Below the pieces are notes generated by a model that worked only from the letters and a program-made list of their open reading frames with translations, searched no databases and was not told the origin of the DNA. A stretch of 18,085 nt of DNA from UBA9865 sp035647835. Its GTDB lineage: Bacteria > Bacillota > Dethiobacteria > Dethiobacterales > Dethiobacteraceae. The stretch lies in contig DASRMS010000037.1 in NCBI GenBank assembly GCA_035647835.1, positions 1-18,085 on the forward strand, in the 5' to 3' direction. Position 1 is the stretch's first letter, and each line of letters opens with the position of its first letter. Below, piece after piece: positions 1-6,999 of the stretch. The position numbers were made by a program, and so were the translations under genes.

Positions 1-22
1 GGGTACCGTCAGCGCGGTACCC
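1..22 (-). terminator. Possible terminator hairpin after the DUF3048 gene
   Basis: The first 22 bases form a perfect inverted repeat with 8-bp arms (GGGTACCG and CGGTACCC) around a 6-base loop. It lies about 50 bases past the stop of the minus-strand DUF3048 gene, where a terminator is expected. The U-run that would confirm it lies beyond the window edge, so this stays tentative. Confidence 0.4.
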
Positions 23-75
23 TGCCACTGCTTACTTATTTTATGCCGAAACGACTGTCACAGGTGGGACAATTA

Positions 76-1485
76 TTAGTTACGGACAATTTGAATCCAA
101 GTTTGTCCAAAAACACGTTCGATTTCCTGACCGTCCGCATAGTAATAACGAGTTGGTGAACCCTCACTGCTTTTCTTCCAAACGCCACGGAAATACTGAC
201 CTTGTGAATAGAAATCAATGGCCCCCTCACCGACTAAATTAGCCGTTGCCCTACCTGCAAAGTCATTATAGTGCGGCGTATATTGGACGATAATATTTTT
301 AGCTTGGATCGCCGCGCCATTACCATCACGATGCTGCTTGCCGTTTATGTAACGATGATAGTAGCCTTGATCTGCAACATATTTGAAGCTTACACCATAG
401 CTGCCACTATAACTTAAGGAAAATGAGCTGCCTGTTTTACCTTGACGACTTAAATGAGATGGTCGTACCACGACTGTCTGTGAGCGTGACTCCTGTTTTA
501 ACTCCTTTAAATTTACATAAAGATTGTGAGGTGCTTTGCGCGCCTTATCGCGATAAAAACTAGCGCTAGATGATGTTAAGGCATCTGTATGTCGAACATT
601 AAGGGCCCCAATCAGGTTGATATTGTCCTGACTGCCGCCAGCATGGACAAAACGTACCCCATTTTCCAGTGCTAAAGTAACGTTATGTTGGCGAGCGCTG
701 CGGATCGGGCCAACTTTACTGGGAAAAGAAGCAAAAAGTGCTAAATAGCGAGTAATGCGGCCTTCCACCTCATACTCATATACAACATTGGCCTGGGACA
801 GTCCATGCTGTGGTCTGGCAGAGGCATGGTTGTCAAGGACGACCCCATACACGGGCTTTACTTCAGCCTGCGGAATGGTTGCCGCCAGTTCGTCCGCCAA
901 CCTGCCTTGTGCCGCCGCCAAAAGTTTTTGCATATTTTTTGCTTGATCGACTAAATTTTTATGTTCTGCTTCAATCTGATAGCGCAGATCCTTTAATTTA
1001 TCCTGCTCTGTTTCCATTGCCAATCTGCGTTCTTGTAAAGTAGCATATTCTTCACGTAAAGAAGACACAATGTTAGCATCTCTGCCTAAAATTCGGCTTA
1101 AATAGACAAAACGTAAGATCAAATCGCCAAAACTCTCGGCATCTAAAATAACATCTAGATAAGAAAGACTGCCTGACATATAGGCACTACGTACCCGTTC
1201 TCCAAAAATAGCATTTTTCTCTGCTAAAACAGCTTCCGATTCCGCTAGCGCTACTTTTGTTTGTTCCAGGCGTTTTTCAGATGCTGTTAGTTCGCTGTTT
1301 AATTGAACAACCCTTTTTTCTCTGTCGGCAATGTCTTTTTTTAACTCCGCAATTACCTTCTCTAATTCAGCAATCTCTTTTCTCGTATCTTCAGGATTAC
1401 CGAAAGCAGTACCTGTAAAAAGGCTCATTACCATGCAAAACAGCAACAAAAGGCTGAGTAGTTTACGCTGGTGTCGCATAGTCAT
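76..1485 (-). CDS. Secreted PcsB-like coiled-coil protein with DUF3048 (YerB-like) C-terminal domain, FtsEX operon
   Basis: A 469-residue exported protein. Residues 1-29 are a typical signal peptide (basic start, LLSLLLLFCMVMSLF core, AFG cleavage site). Residues 32-195 are heptad-rich coiled coil. Its YMSGSLSYLDVILDAESFGD segment near 102-121 is characteristic of the PcsB/CwlO/EnvC coiled-coil domain that FtsX regulates. From about 210 to the end it matches DUF3048 (YerB-like): VVLDNH, ARPQHGLSQANVVYEYEVEG, ITRYLALF, VGPIRSAR, HAGGS and APHNLY, then the smaller C-terminal DUF3048 part. No M23, CHAP, NlpC/P60 or SLT domain is present. It starts 8 bases after the ftsX stop, with the SD TAGGAGGGAG overlapping that stop. 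The ATG at 1479 is an alternative start two codons in. By position it is the FtsEX effector; the biochemical role of DUF3048 is unknown to me. Confidence 0.85.
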   Translation of the reverse strand: MTMRHQRKLLSLLLLFCMVMSLFTGTAFGNPEDTRKEIAELEKVIAELKKDIADREKRVVQLNSELTASEKRLEQTKVALAESEAVLAEKNAIFGERVRSAYMSGSLSYLDVILDAESFGDLILRFVYLSRILGRDANIVSSLREEYATLQERRLAMETEQDKLKDLRYQIEAEHKNLVDQAKNMQKLLAAAQGRLADELAATIPQAEVKPVYGVVLDNHASARPQHGLSQANVVYEYEVEGRITRYLALFASFPSKVGPIRSARQHNVTLALENGVRFVHAGGSQDNINLIGALNVRHTDALTSSSASFYRDKARKAPHNLYVNLKELKQESRSQTVVVRPSHLSRQGKTGSSFSLSYSGSYGVSFKYVADQGYYHRYINGKQHRDGNGAAIQAKNIIVQYTPHYNDFAGRATANLVGEGAIDFYSQGQYFRGVWKKSSEGSPTRYYYADGQEIERVFGQTWIQIVRN

Positions 1486-1493
1486 TCTCCCTC

Positions 1494-2378
1494 CTAAACG
1501 CGTAGGAACTTGCGCACAGAAATTAAGCTGCCCAAGCCACCCATTAACGTCCCTAAGATCAAGATACCAAGATAAATCGGTGCCAACTGCTCCAGCGCAG
1601 TTACAGGTCTGATAAAGAAAGCAAAGGCATCCTGTTGCAGCGATGTCGCCAGCTTACTATAGGCTAGTCCTAAAGCGGCTGTCGAAGCTAAAGTCCCTAC
1701 CCAACCCATCGCCATTCCTTCCAGCAGAAAAGGAAAACGGATATACCAATCGCTGGCACCTAAATATTTCATAATCCCAATTTCCTCTAGACGAGCCATC
1801 ACAGAAAGCCGTATAGTGGTGACGATCAGAAAAACTGCACCTAAAGCCAGTAAGACACTGACACCGACAAACAATTTATTAAGCCAATTGGTAATCTTAA
1901 GTAGACGTCCAACCAGCTCCTCCCCATAATCCGCCATTTCCACTCCGGGGATAGCACGGATTGTCTCTGTCAGCGTTGAGACGAGGGAAGCATCTGTCGT
2001 TTTGACACGAAAAGCATCAGGTAAAGGGTTCTCTGAACCTTTTAACCCCGCTAACAATGAGGCGTCACCTAGGGAGGCACTAAAATCATCTAAACCATCA
2101 TCTTTAGAAACAAAGGTGATAGTCTCCACCCCAGACAATTGCTGCAGTTGTTGTTCAACTGCCTGCACATCAACCTCAGCTTCTAAGAAGACGCCGATCT
2201 CTACGTTTGCTTCTACATCGCGAATGAATTGTCCCGCATTAACGGTCAGCAGTAAAAATCCGCCTAGAATCGCTAAGGAGACAGCAATAATGCAGGCCGT
2301 CACTACAGCTAACCAAAAGTTTCGTTTTAATGAAACCACGCTTTCGCGTAAGCAATATTTAAGTGAATTAATGTTCAT
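1494..2378 (-). CDS. ftsX: Cell-division ABC transporter permease FtsX
   Basis: A 294-residue FtsX-type permease. It has a short cytoplasmic N-terminus, TM1 at about residues 20-42, and an extracellular domain of about 120 residues containing the usual 'V-E-I-G-V-F-L' strand and a segment around FVSKDDGLDDF. Three TM helices follow, with the cytoplasmic loop RLSVMARLEEIGIMKYLGAS that contacts FtsE and is highly characteristic. FtsEX is known to gate peptidoglycan hydrolases from outside the membrane through the extracellular loop of FtsX. I chose the ATG at 2378, which follows GGGGGAG at good spacing and overlaps the ftsE stop by 11 bases. The longer start at 2402 has no ribosome site. Its downstream partner is the coiled-coil/DUF3048 protein. 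Confidence 0.95.
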   Translation of the reverse strand: MNINSLKYCLRESVVSLKRNFWLAVVTACIIAVSLAILGGFLLLTVNAGQFIRDVEANVEIGVFLEAEVDVQAVEQQLQQLSGVETITFVSKDDGLDDFSASLGDASLLAGLKGSENPLPDAFRVKTTDASLVSTLTETIRAIPGVEMADYGEELVGRLLKITNWLNKLFVGVSVLLALGAVFLIVTTIRLSVMARLEEIGIMKYLGASDWYIRFPFLLEGMAMGWVGTLASTAALGLAYSKLATSLQQDAFAFFIRPVTALEQLAPIYLGILILGTLMGGLGSLISVRKFLRV

Positions 2379-3057
2379 CGCGATAACTCCCCCGTTCCTC
2401 ATCCCGTGTCAGTGCACCATTTTCCAGGGAAATTACTCTTTTTTGCATACGGTCTACCGCATCCCAAGCATGGGTAGCGATAATGACTGTAGTGCCGCCC
2501 TGATTAATAGTTTCAAACAACTCCATTAACTGCCAAGAAGTTTCCCGATCCAAGTTGCCTGTTGGTTCATCTGCTAATAGAATTAGAGGATTTTTAACTA
2601 AAGCACGAGCCACACCAACGCGCTGCTGCTCCCCACCTGACAATTCTCCAGGGAAAGAACTTCCCTTGCCTGCCAAGCCAACCTTAGCCAGAGCAAGTGG
2701 TACCTCTGCCTGAATTTCTTTGCTCGACTTACCCAATACTTCCAGCGCGAAGGCCACATTTTCAAAGACAGTCTTTTGTTTTAAGAGACGAAAGTCCTGA
2801 AAAACCATGCCGATTTGTCGGCGATGCTGCAAAAGAGCTGCTTTTTCCAAGTTCGCAATATTCTTGCCGTCAAAAAAGATTTCGCCACTGGTTGGTAATT
2901 GTTCCCGAAAGAATAACTTGATCAGTGTACTTTTTCCCGCGCCGCTGGGGCCAACGAGAAACACGAATTCACCAAGATCTATCTGCAGTGAGATATCGGC
3001 CAATGCAGGTCGACCACCACCAGGATATGTCTTTGTTACAGCCTTAAACTCTATCAA
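2368..3057 (-). CDS. ftsE: Cell-division ABC transporter ATPase FtsE
   Basis: A 229-residue ABC ATPase of normal FtsE length. Walker A is GPSGAGKST (36-44), the Q-loop lies in MVFQDFR near 87, the signature is LSGGEQQRV (139-147), Walker B is LILLADEP (158-165), and the H-loop His is near 196. It powers the FtsEX complex that couples ATP hydrolysis in the cytoplasm to cell-wall hydrolase activation outside. The start codon is TTG at 3057, preceded by AAGGGGTG seven bases upstream; there is no better ATG. It is first in the ftsE-ftsX-DUF3048 operon and translationally coupled to ftsX by an 11-base overlap. Confidence 0.96.
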   Translation of the reverse strand: MIEFKAVTKTYPGGGRPALADISLQIDLGEFVFLVGPSGAGKSTLIKLFFREQLPTSGEIFFDGKNIANLEKAALLQHRRQIGMVFQDFRLLKQKTVFENVAFALEVLGKSSKEIQAEVPLALAKVGLAGKGSSFPGELSGGEQQRVGVARALVKNPLILLADEPTGNLDRETSWQLMELFETINQGGTTVIIATHAWDAVDRMQKRVISLENGALTRDEERGSYRDEH

Positions 3058-3111
3058 ACTTCAGCACCCCTTTATGGTTAAACCTTTATACAGATTTCGA
3101 CCTTTTTCCAA

Positions 3112-3140
3112 ATAATCCTCTTAACAGCAACTTTTTGCAA
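3112..3140 (-). promoter_or_regulatory. Candidate promoter for the ftsEX operon
   Basis: On the minus strand TTGCAA (3135-3140) and GATTAT (3112-3117) are separated by exactly 17 bases, each matching 4 of 6 consensus positions. The pair sits between the tex terminator and the ftsE ribosome site. TATAAA further downstream is a weaker alternative. Confidence 0.3.
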
Positions 3141-3169
3141 GCAAAAAAACTTACTCTTTTAGTTTCCAC

Positions 3170-3184
3170 CTGCTAGCCTTTTAT
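3170..3184. repeat. Copy 1 of a 15-bp exact repeat shared with the tex upstream region
   Basis: The 15-mer CTGCTAGCCTTTTAT occurs here, upstream of ftsE, and again at 5455-5469, just upstream of tex. Both copies have the same orientation relative to the downstream minus-strand gene. Confidence 0.5.
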
Positions 3185-3232
3185 CCTGCCACCTGCTTAC
3201 TTACTGAGTGTAAAGCAAAATTGTTTATTAGT

Positions 3233-3274
3233 AAAAAAAAAGCGGTCTCCTTGCTACAGCAAGGGGCCGCTTTT
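3233..3274 (-). terminator. Rho-independent terminator of tex
   Basis: On the minus strand an AAAAGCGG...CCGCTTTT outer stem encloses a CCTTGC/GCAAGG inner stem, followed by a run of nine T. It begins about 18 bases after the tex stop. This is a strong intrinsic terminator separating tex from the ftsEX operon. Confidence 0.92.
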
Positions 3275-3291
3275 GGTTCCACCTTTTCGTC

Positions 3292-5427
3292 TTACAAACT
3301 TGATTCTAGGGAGATGCGTTTTTTCTGGACGTCGACTGAAAGGACTTTAACTTCGATCACGTCGCCTACCTTGACCACATCTAACGGATGGCGCACATAC
3401 TTGTCAGCTAGTTTGGAGATATGAATAAGCCCATCTTGGTGCACGCCGATATCCACAAAAGCACCAAAATCAACCACATTACGCACTACGCCAGTCAGGA
3501 CCAGGCCTTCCTGCAAATCCTCCAGCCGCAGAACTCCTTTTTTAAAGATTGGTTTGGGGGCATCTTCACGGGGATCACGGCCCGGCTTTTGAAACTCTAT
3601 TAAGATGTCCCGCAGAGTTGGTTCGCCGACCTTGAGCTTTTCTGCTGTCTCTTTTACATTTAGCTCCGGGAGTTTTGGCATATTGCCCAGTTCAGCCAGC
3701 GAAATCTCCATTAGTTTCAGCAGCTGTTTAGCTGTGACGTAGGATTCCGGGTGAACTGCACTACGGTCAAGATAGTTCTCCGCTTCCGGCAGGCGCAAAA
3801 ACCCGGCACACTGCTTAAAAGTAGCAGGTCCTAGCTTGGCTACTTTTTTCAGCTCATGTCGACTGGTAAAAACACCATGTTCTTCTCTGTAAGTCACGAT
3901 GTTGGCAGCAATACTTTTGTTAATGCCTGCGACCCGCTCCAAGAGCGCGGCAGAGGCTGTCGTTAAATCGACGCCAACTTGGTTCACGACGTCTTCCACT
4001 GCGCCATCCAATACTTCAGTCAATCTTTTTTGATTAATATCATGCTGGTATTGCCCCACCCCAATGGCGCGAGGCTCTATTTTGACCAACTCTGCCAGGG
4101 TATCTTGTACCCGCCGGGCTAAACTTACAGCACTGCGCTCGGCTACATCCAGAGCAGGGAACTCGGCTTGTCCTAATTTTGATGCTGAATAAACACTAGC
4201 TCCAGCTTCATTGACCACAGTATATTCAATATTAGCTTCTAATTCAGCTAATATTTCTGCAATAAAGGCTTCACTTTCACGGCCGGCGGTACCGTTGCCT
4301 ATGGCAACCAGGTTCAAACTGTGCGTGTTGAGGAGTCTTTTAACTTCGGCAGCGCCTGCAGCTTTTTTATTATGGGGAGGCGTAGGATAGATAACCGTAG
4401 TCTCCAGCAGTCTGCCCGTTTCATCAACACAGGCTAATTTACAACCTGTGCGGTAGCCTGGGTCTAAAGCTAAAATACGTTTACCTTTCACAGGTGGCGT
4501 GAGTAGTAAGCCACGTAAGTTGGCTTTAAAAATCTTCAGGGCTTGTTCTTCAGCTTGTGCTGTTAATTCACTGCGTACTTCTCTTTCCAGCGAGGGAAAC
4601 AAGAGGCGCTTCCAGCCATCTTTTAAAGCCAGAGTTACTTGTTCTGCAGCTGCTGTGGAAGCTGGCAGCGGCAGATAATGTTTTGCCAGAACTTGCAGGG
4701 CTGTTTCTTCATCAAATTCTAGTTTGATGGTCAGCAGTTTCTCTTTTTCACCACGGTTCATCGCCAGGATGCGATGAGGCTGCACTTTTGCTAGTGGTTC
4801 ACTAAAGTTGTAGTACATCTCAAACGGACTCTCTACTTCATTTACCGCTTTACTAATGATCAGCGCGCGCGCAAAGAGTAAGCGTCTAATTTCCTGCCGC
4901 GTCTGGGGCTCATCAGAAGCTGTCTCGGCGATAATATCACGTGCTCCAGCTAAGGCCTCTGCTGCCGTGTGTACTTCCTGCTCCACATTCAGATACTGTT
5001 CGGCTGCTGCAGCAGGCTCAGCGGTGCCTGTGAGCAGAATCTCTGCTAGTGGCGCTAAACCCTTTTCTCGCGCGATGGTCGCTCGTGTGCGGCGTTTAGG
5101 ACGATAAGGACGATAGATATCTTCCAGTTCTGTTGCTGTGACTGCTTTTTCGATGGCCTGTCTTAACTCTGCAGTGAGCACACTCTGTTCTGTCAAATGT
5201 CTAATAATATCTGTCCGGCTTTTTTCCAGATTACGATATAAATTTAGTTTGTCTGCCAGGGCACGTAATTCTTCATCTGTCATGCCAACTGTAACTTCCT
5301 TGCGATAACGAGCAATAAAAGGAATTGTGTTTCCTTCATCCAATAGTGCGATAGCATTGCTAAGACGCTGAGGCGCCAGCTGTAATTCCTGGGCTATTCT
5401 TTTTACAATTTTTGCTTCTGCGGTCAA
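3292..5427 (-). CDS. tex: Tex-family RNA-binding transcription accessory protein
   Basis: A 711-residue full-length Tex protein. The N-terminal Tex domain carries NTIPFIARYRKEVTVGMTDE. A YqgF/RNase H-like domain starts near residue 320 (ILALDPGYRTGCKLACVDE, then AIGNGTAGRESE). Helix-hairpin-helix segments occupy about 485-565 (LLERVAGINKSIAANIV; KLGPATFKQCAGFLRL). A C-terminal S1 domain spans about 637-711 (GVVRNVVDFGAFVDIGVHQD; DGLIHISKL). Tex proteins bind RNA and affect transcription; the precise role is unsettled. The start is TTG at 5427, seven bases after CGGAGG. The longer in-frame TTG at 5445 would place that SD inside the gene. A strong terminator follows. The upstream gap is short, so tex may have its own promoter or read through from the flavin-reductase gene. 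Confidence 0.96.
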   Translation of the reverse strand: MTAEAKIVKRIAQELQLAPQRLSNAIALLDEGNTIPFIARYRKEVTVGMTDEELRALADKLNLYRNLEKSRTDIIRHLTEQSVLTAELRQAIEKAVTATELEDIYRPYRPKRRTRATIAREKGLAPLAEILLTGTAEPAAAAEQYLNVEQEVHTAAEALAGARDIIAETASDEPQTRQEIRRLLFARALIISKAVNEVESPFEMYYNFSEPLAKVQPHRILAMNRGEKEKLLTIKLEFDEETALQVLAKHYLPLPASTAAAEQVTLALKDGWKRLLFPSLEREVRSELTAQAEEQALKIFKANLRGLLLTPPVKGKRILALDPGYRTGCKLACVDETGRLLETTVIYPTPPHNKKAAGAAEVKRLLNTHSLNLVAIGNGTAGRESEAFIAEILAELEANIEYTVVNEAGASVYSASKLGQAEFPALDVAERSAVSLARRVQDTLAELVKIEPRAIGVGQYQHDINQKRLTEVLDGAVEDVVNQVGVDLTTASAALLERVAGINKSIAANIVTYREEHGVFTSRHELKKVAKLGPATFKQCAGFLRLPEAENYLDRSAVHPESYVTAKQLLKLMEISLAELGNMPKLPELNVKETAEKLKVGEPTLRDILIEFQKPGRDPREDAPKPIFKKGVLRLEDLQEGLVLTGVVRNVVDFGAFVDIGVHQDGLIHISKLADKYVRHPLDVVKVGDVIEVKVLSVDVQKKRISLESSL

Positions 5428-5454
5428 TATAAATCCTCCGTTCAAATGTTTGTA

Positions 5455-5469
5455 CTGCTAGCCTTTTAT
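5455..5469. repeat. Copy 2 of the 15-bp exact repeat
   Basis: CTGCTAGCCTTTTAT, identical to 3170-3184. It lies about 27 bases upstream of the tex start and downstream of the flavin-reductase terminator. Confidence 0.5.
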
Positions 5470-5480
5470 GCTGTTTAGGC

Positions 5481-5516
5481 AAAAAAATAGGCCAACCCAC
5501 GATCACAGTTAGCCTA
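5481..5516 (-). terminator. Rho-independent terminator of the alkD-like/flavin-reductase unit
   Basis: On the minus strand the stem TAGGCTAAC/GTTGGCCTA (9 bp with one G-U) closes an 11-base loop and is followed by seven T. It starts 14 bases past the flavin-reductase stop. Confidence 0.82.
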
Positions 5517-5529
5517 GCTTGTGGTATCC

Positions 5530-6090
5530 TTAGGACTTTTTATCATGCACGGGCCGTGCTAGTGCTTCACCCAAAGTATAATAAGTGGTATCACCGGGAA
5601 TATAGGCTAGTGGGTCAATTTTTCTTGTGTCTGGGACCTGGTCAGTCAGGCATTCAGCATCAACTTTGGCGTCAACAATCTCGCCAATAAAAAGTGTATG
5701 CAGACCTAATTCTACATGTTTAATCAGTTTACACTCTAGGACTACAGGAAACTCCTCGACGAGCGGTGCATCAATTAAATCACTGTGTACCGGCGTTAAA
5801 CCTGTGGCCGCAAATTTATCAGTATTACGTCCCGATGATTTGCCGGTGAAATCAAACTCCTGCAAATACTTACGTGAAGGGAAGTTGAGGGTAAATGCTT
5901 GCTTGTGCAGCAAATTGCCATATGTATAGGTGGCTTTACGAACTGCAATAGAAACACTGGCCGGGTTGCCATTGACGACACCGCTCCAGGCTACAGCCAT
6001 CAGATTGGGCTTATCTGCTTGATCATAGGTACCCACCGCCACCACCGGACACGGGTACATCAATATTTTTGCCCCAAATGATTTTTTCAT
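5530..6090 (-). CDS. Flavin reductase-like domain protein (flavoredoxin type)
   Basis: A 186-residue single-domain protein of the flavin reductase-like FMN-binding fold. Typical segments are the PCPVVAVGTYDQADKPNLMA start, VAWSGVVNGNPASVSIAVRK, FTLNFPSRK, the SGR...DKF segment and LECKLIKHVELGLHTLFIGE. In anaerobes this family includes flavoredoxins that carry electrons on FMN, and NAD(P)H:flavin reductases; sequence alone does not decide which. The ATG at 6090 is seven bases after GGAGG, whereas the upstream in-frame GTG (6096) lies against that SD and is unlikely. It begins about 39 bases after the AlkD-like stop, is probably co-transcribed with it, and ends at a clear terminator. Two inverted repeats sit just upstream. 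Confidence 0.85.
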   Translation of the reverse strand: MKKSFGAKILMYPCPVVAVGTYDQADKPNLMAVAWSGVVNGNPASVSIAVRKATYTYGNLLHKQAFTLNFPSRKYLQEFDFTGKSSGRNTDKFAATGLTPVHSDLIDAPLVEEFPVVLECKLIKHVELGLHTLFIGEIVDAKVDAECLTDQVPDTRKIDPLAYIPGDTTYYTLGEALARPVHDKKS

Positions 6091-6105
6091 CTCCACACCT
6101 CCAGA

Positions 6106-6134
6106 GAATATTGTTTATTCTAACTTATGTTAGA
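6106..6134. repeat. Two adjacent inverted repeats between alkD-like and flavin-reductase genes
   Basis: GAATA-TTGTT-TATTC (6106-6120) is followed directly by TCTAAC-TTAT-GTTAGA (6119-6134), the latter a perfect 6-4-6 repeat overlapping the alkD-like stop codon. They could be operators or mRNA hairpins controlling the flavin-reductase gene. Confidence 0.4.
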
Positions 6135-6843
6135 TCGTTCCTTTTAAAAACTGTTGGCGCACTGCAGGGGGGAATTTTTCAATAGCGTAACGCAGCATTG
6201 TGCGCGGCATTACTTGATAATGCCGCTTTAAGAAGTCATATTCTACCTGGTAATCACGTTTACCAACTTCCCGCAACATCCAACCCACAGCCTTATGAAT
6301 TAAATCATGGGGATGCTGCAATAATATTTCAGCTATCTGTAGTGTATCACTGAAAAAGCCTTGTTTGATAAAATAAAAAGTCGCGATGACCGCAATCCTT
6401 TGTTCCCACAGATCATTAGAACGAGCTAAAAGATAAAGTGTATCTTTTGTTCTGGTAAAAAGATAGGCGCCTAAAATTTTCTCAGCGCTGCAATCCACTA
6501 AATCCCAATTATTAATATGCTCCGTATACTCCAAATAAAGCCGGACAATCTTCTCCTCTTCAGCTGCGTTTTCTGCCTGTTGATATAACTCCACTAAAAG
6601 GAGAAGTGCTGTCTGGCGATATTCATGGATTGGTTCTTGTAGTAATTGTATTACTTCTGGTAAAGATAATTGCTGTACATATTTTTTTACAACTCTGCGT
6701 TGGTCTGGCACCTTAACGCCAATAAAAAGGTCACCTTCACCGTAGCCACCGGGATATGCTTTGAAGAATTGCGGCAAAAAGTCTGCTTTTTCTGGGTCAA
6801 CTAGTTGCTGTAGTTCTTTTTTTAGTGATAAAAGCTTTGTCAT
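6130..6843 (-). CDS. AlkD-family DNA alkylation repair protein (HEAT-like DNA glycosylase)
   Basis: A 237-residue all-helical protein of the AlkD family (DNA alkylation repair enzyme, usually 220-240 residues). These remove N3- and N7-alkylated purines without flipping the base. The residues corresponding to the Bacillus cereus AlkD active site are all present: W113 and D117 in NNWDLVD, R149 in WEQRIAV, and W188 in HKAVGWMLREVGK. The C-terminal MPRTMLRYAIEKFP motif is also family-typical. I place the start at ATG 6843, ten bases after GGGAG; the GTG at 6852 is too close to that SD. It is head-to-head with uvsE and upstream of the flavin-reductase gene. Confidence 0.92.
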   Translation of the reverse strand: MTKLLSLKKELQQLVDPEKADFLPQFFKAYPGGYGEGDLFIGVKVPDQRRVVKKYVQQLSLPEVIQLLQEPIHEYRQTALLLLVELYQQAENAAEEEKIVRLYLEYTEHINNWDLVDCSAEKILGAYLFTRTKDTLYLLARSNDLWEQRIAVIATFYFIKQGFFSDTLQIAEILLQHPHDLIHKAVGWMLREVGKRDYQVEYDFLKRHYQVMPRTMLRYAIEKFPPAVRQQFLKGTI

Positions 6844-6897
6844 CTTTTTCACTCCCAGATGAAGTTGCTTACTTCAGTATTCTTCTGCAAGCACTGC

Positions 6898-6903
6898 ATT
6901 ATA
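6898..6903 (-). promoter_or_regulatory. Candidate -10 element for the AlkD-like gene
   Basis: A perfect TATAAT lies on the minus strand about 55 bases upstream of the AlkD-like ATG, in the 156-base gap shared with uvsE. No good TTGACA lies 16-18 bases further up, so the promoter is provisional. I see no DinR/LexA-type GAAC-N4-GTTC box in this gap. Confidence 0.4.
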
Positions 6904-6999
6904 TCCTTTTCAGATGAAACTAATTATTGTTTGCAGCATCCAGAACAGGGAACGATATTTAGTAAAGCTTAAACACATAAACAAAATTAGGTGAAAAAT

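Noticed and set aside
2002..2529. Plus-strand open frame of 175 codons
   Set aside because: It lies antisense across the ftsX/ftsE junction, has no ribosome site, and its translation resembles no family. It is a shadow of the real genes.
5428..5445. Longer Tex start at TTG 5445
   Set aside because: It would put the only SD (GGAGG) inside the coding region; the TTG at 5427 is correctly spaced from it.
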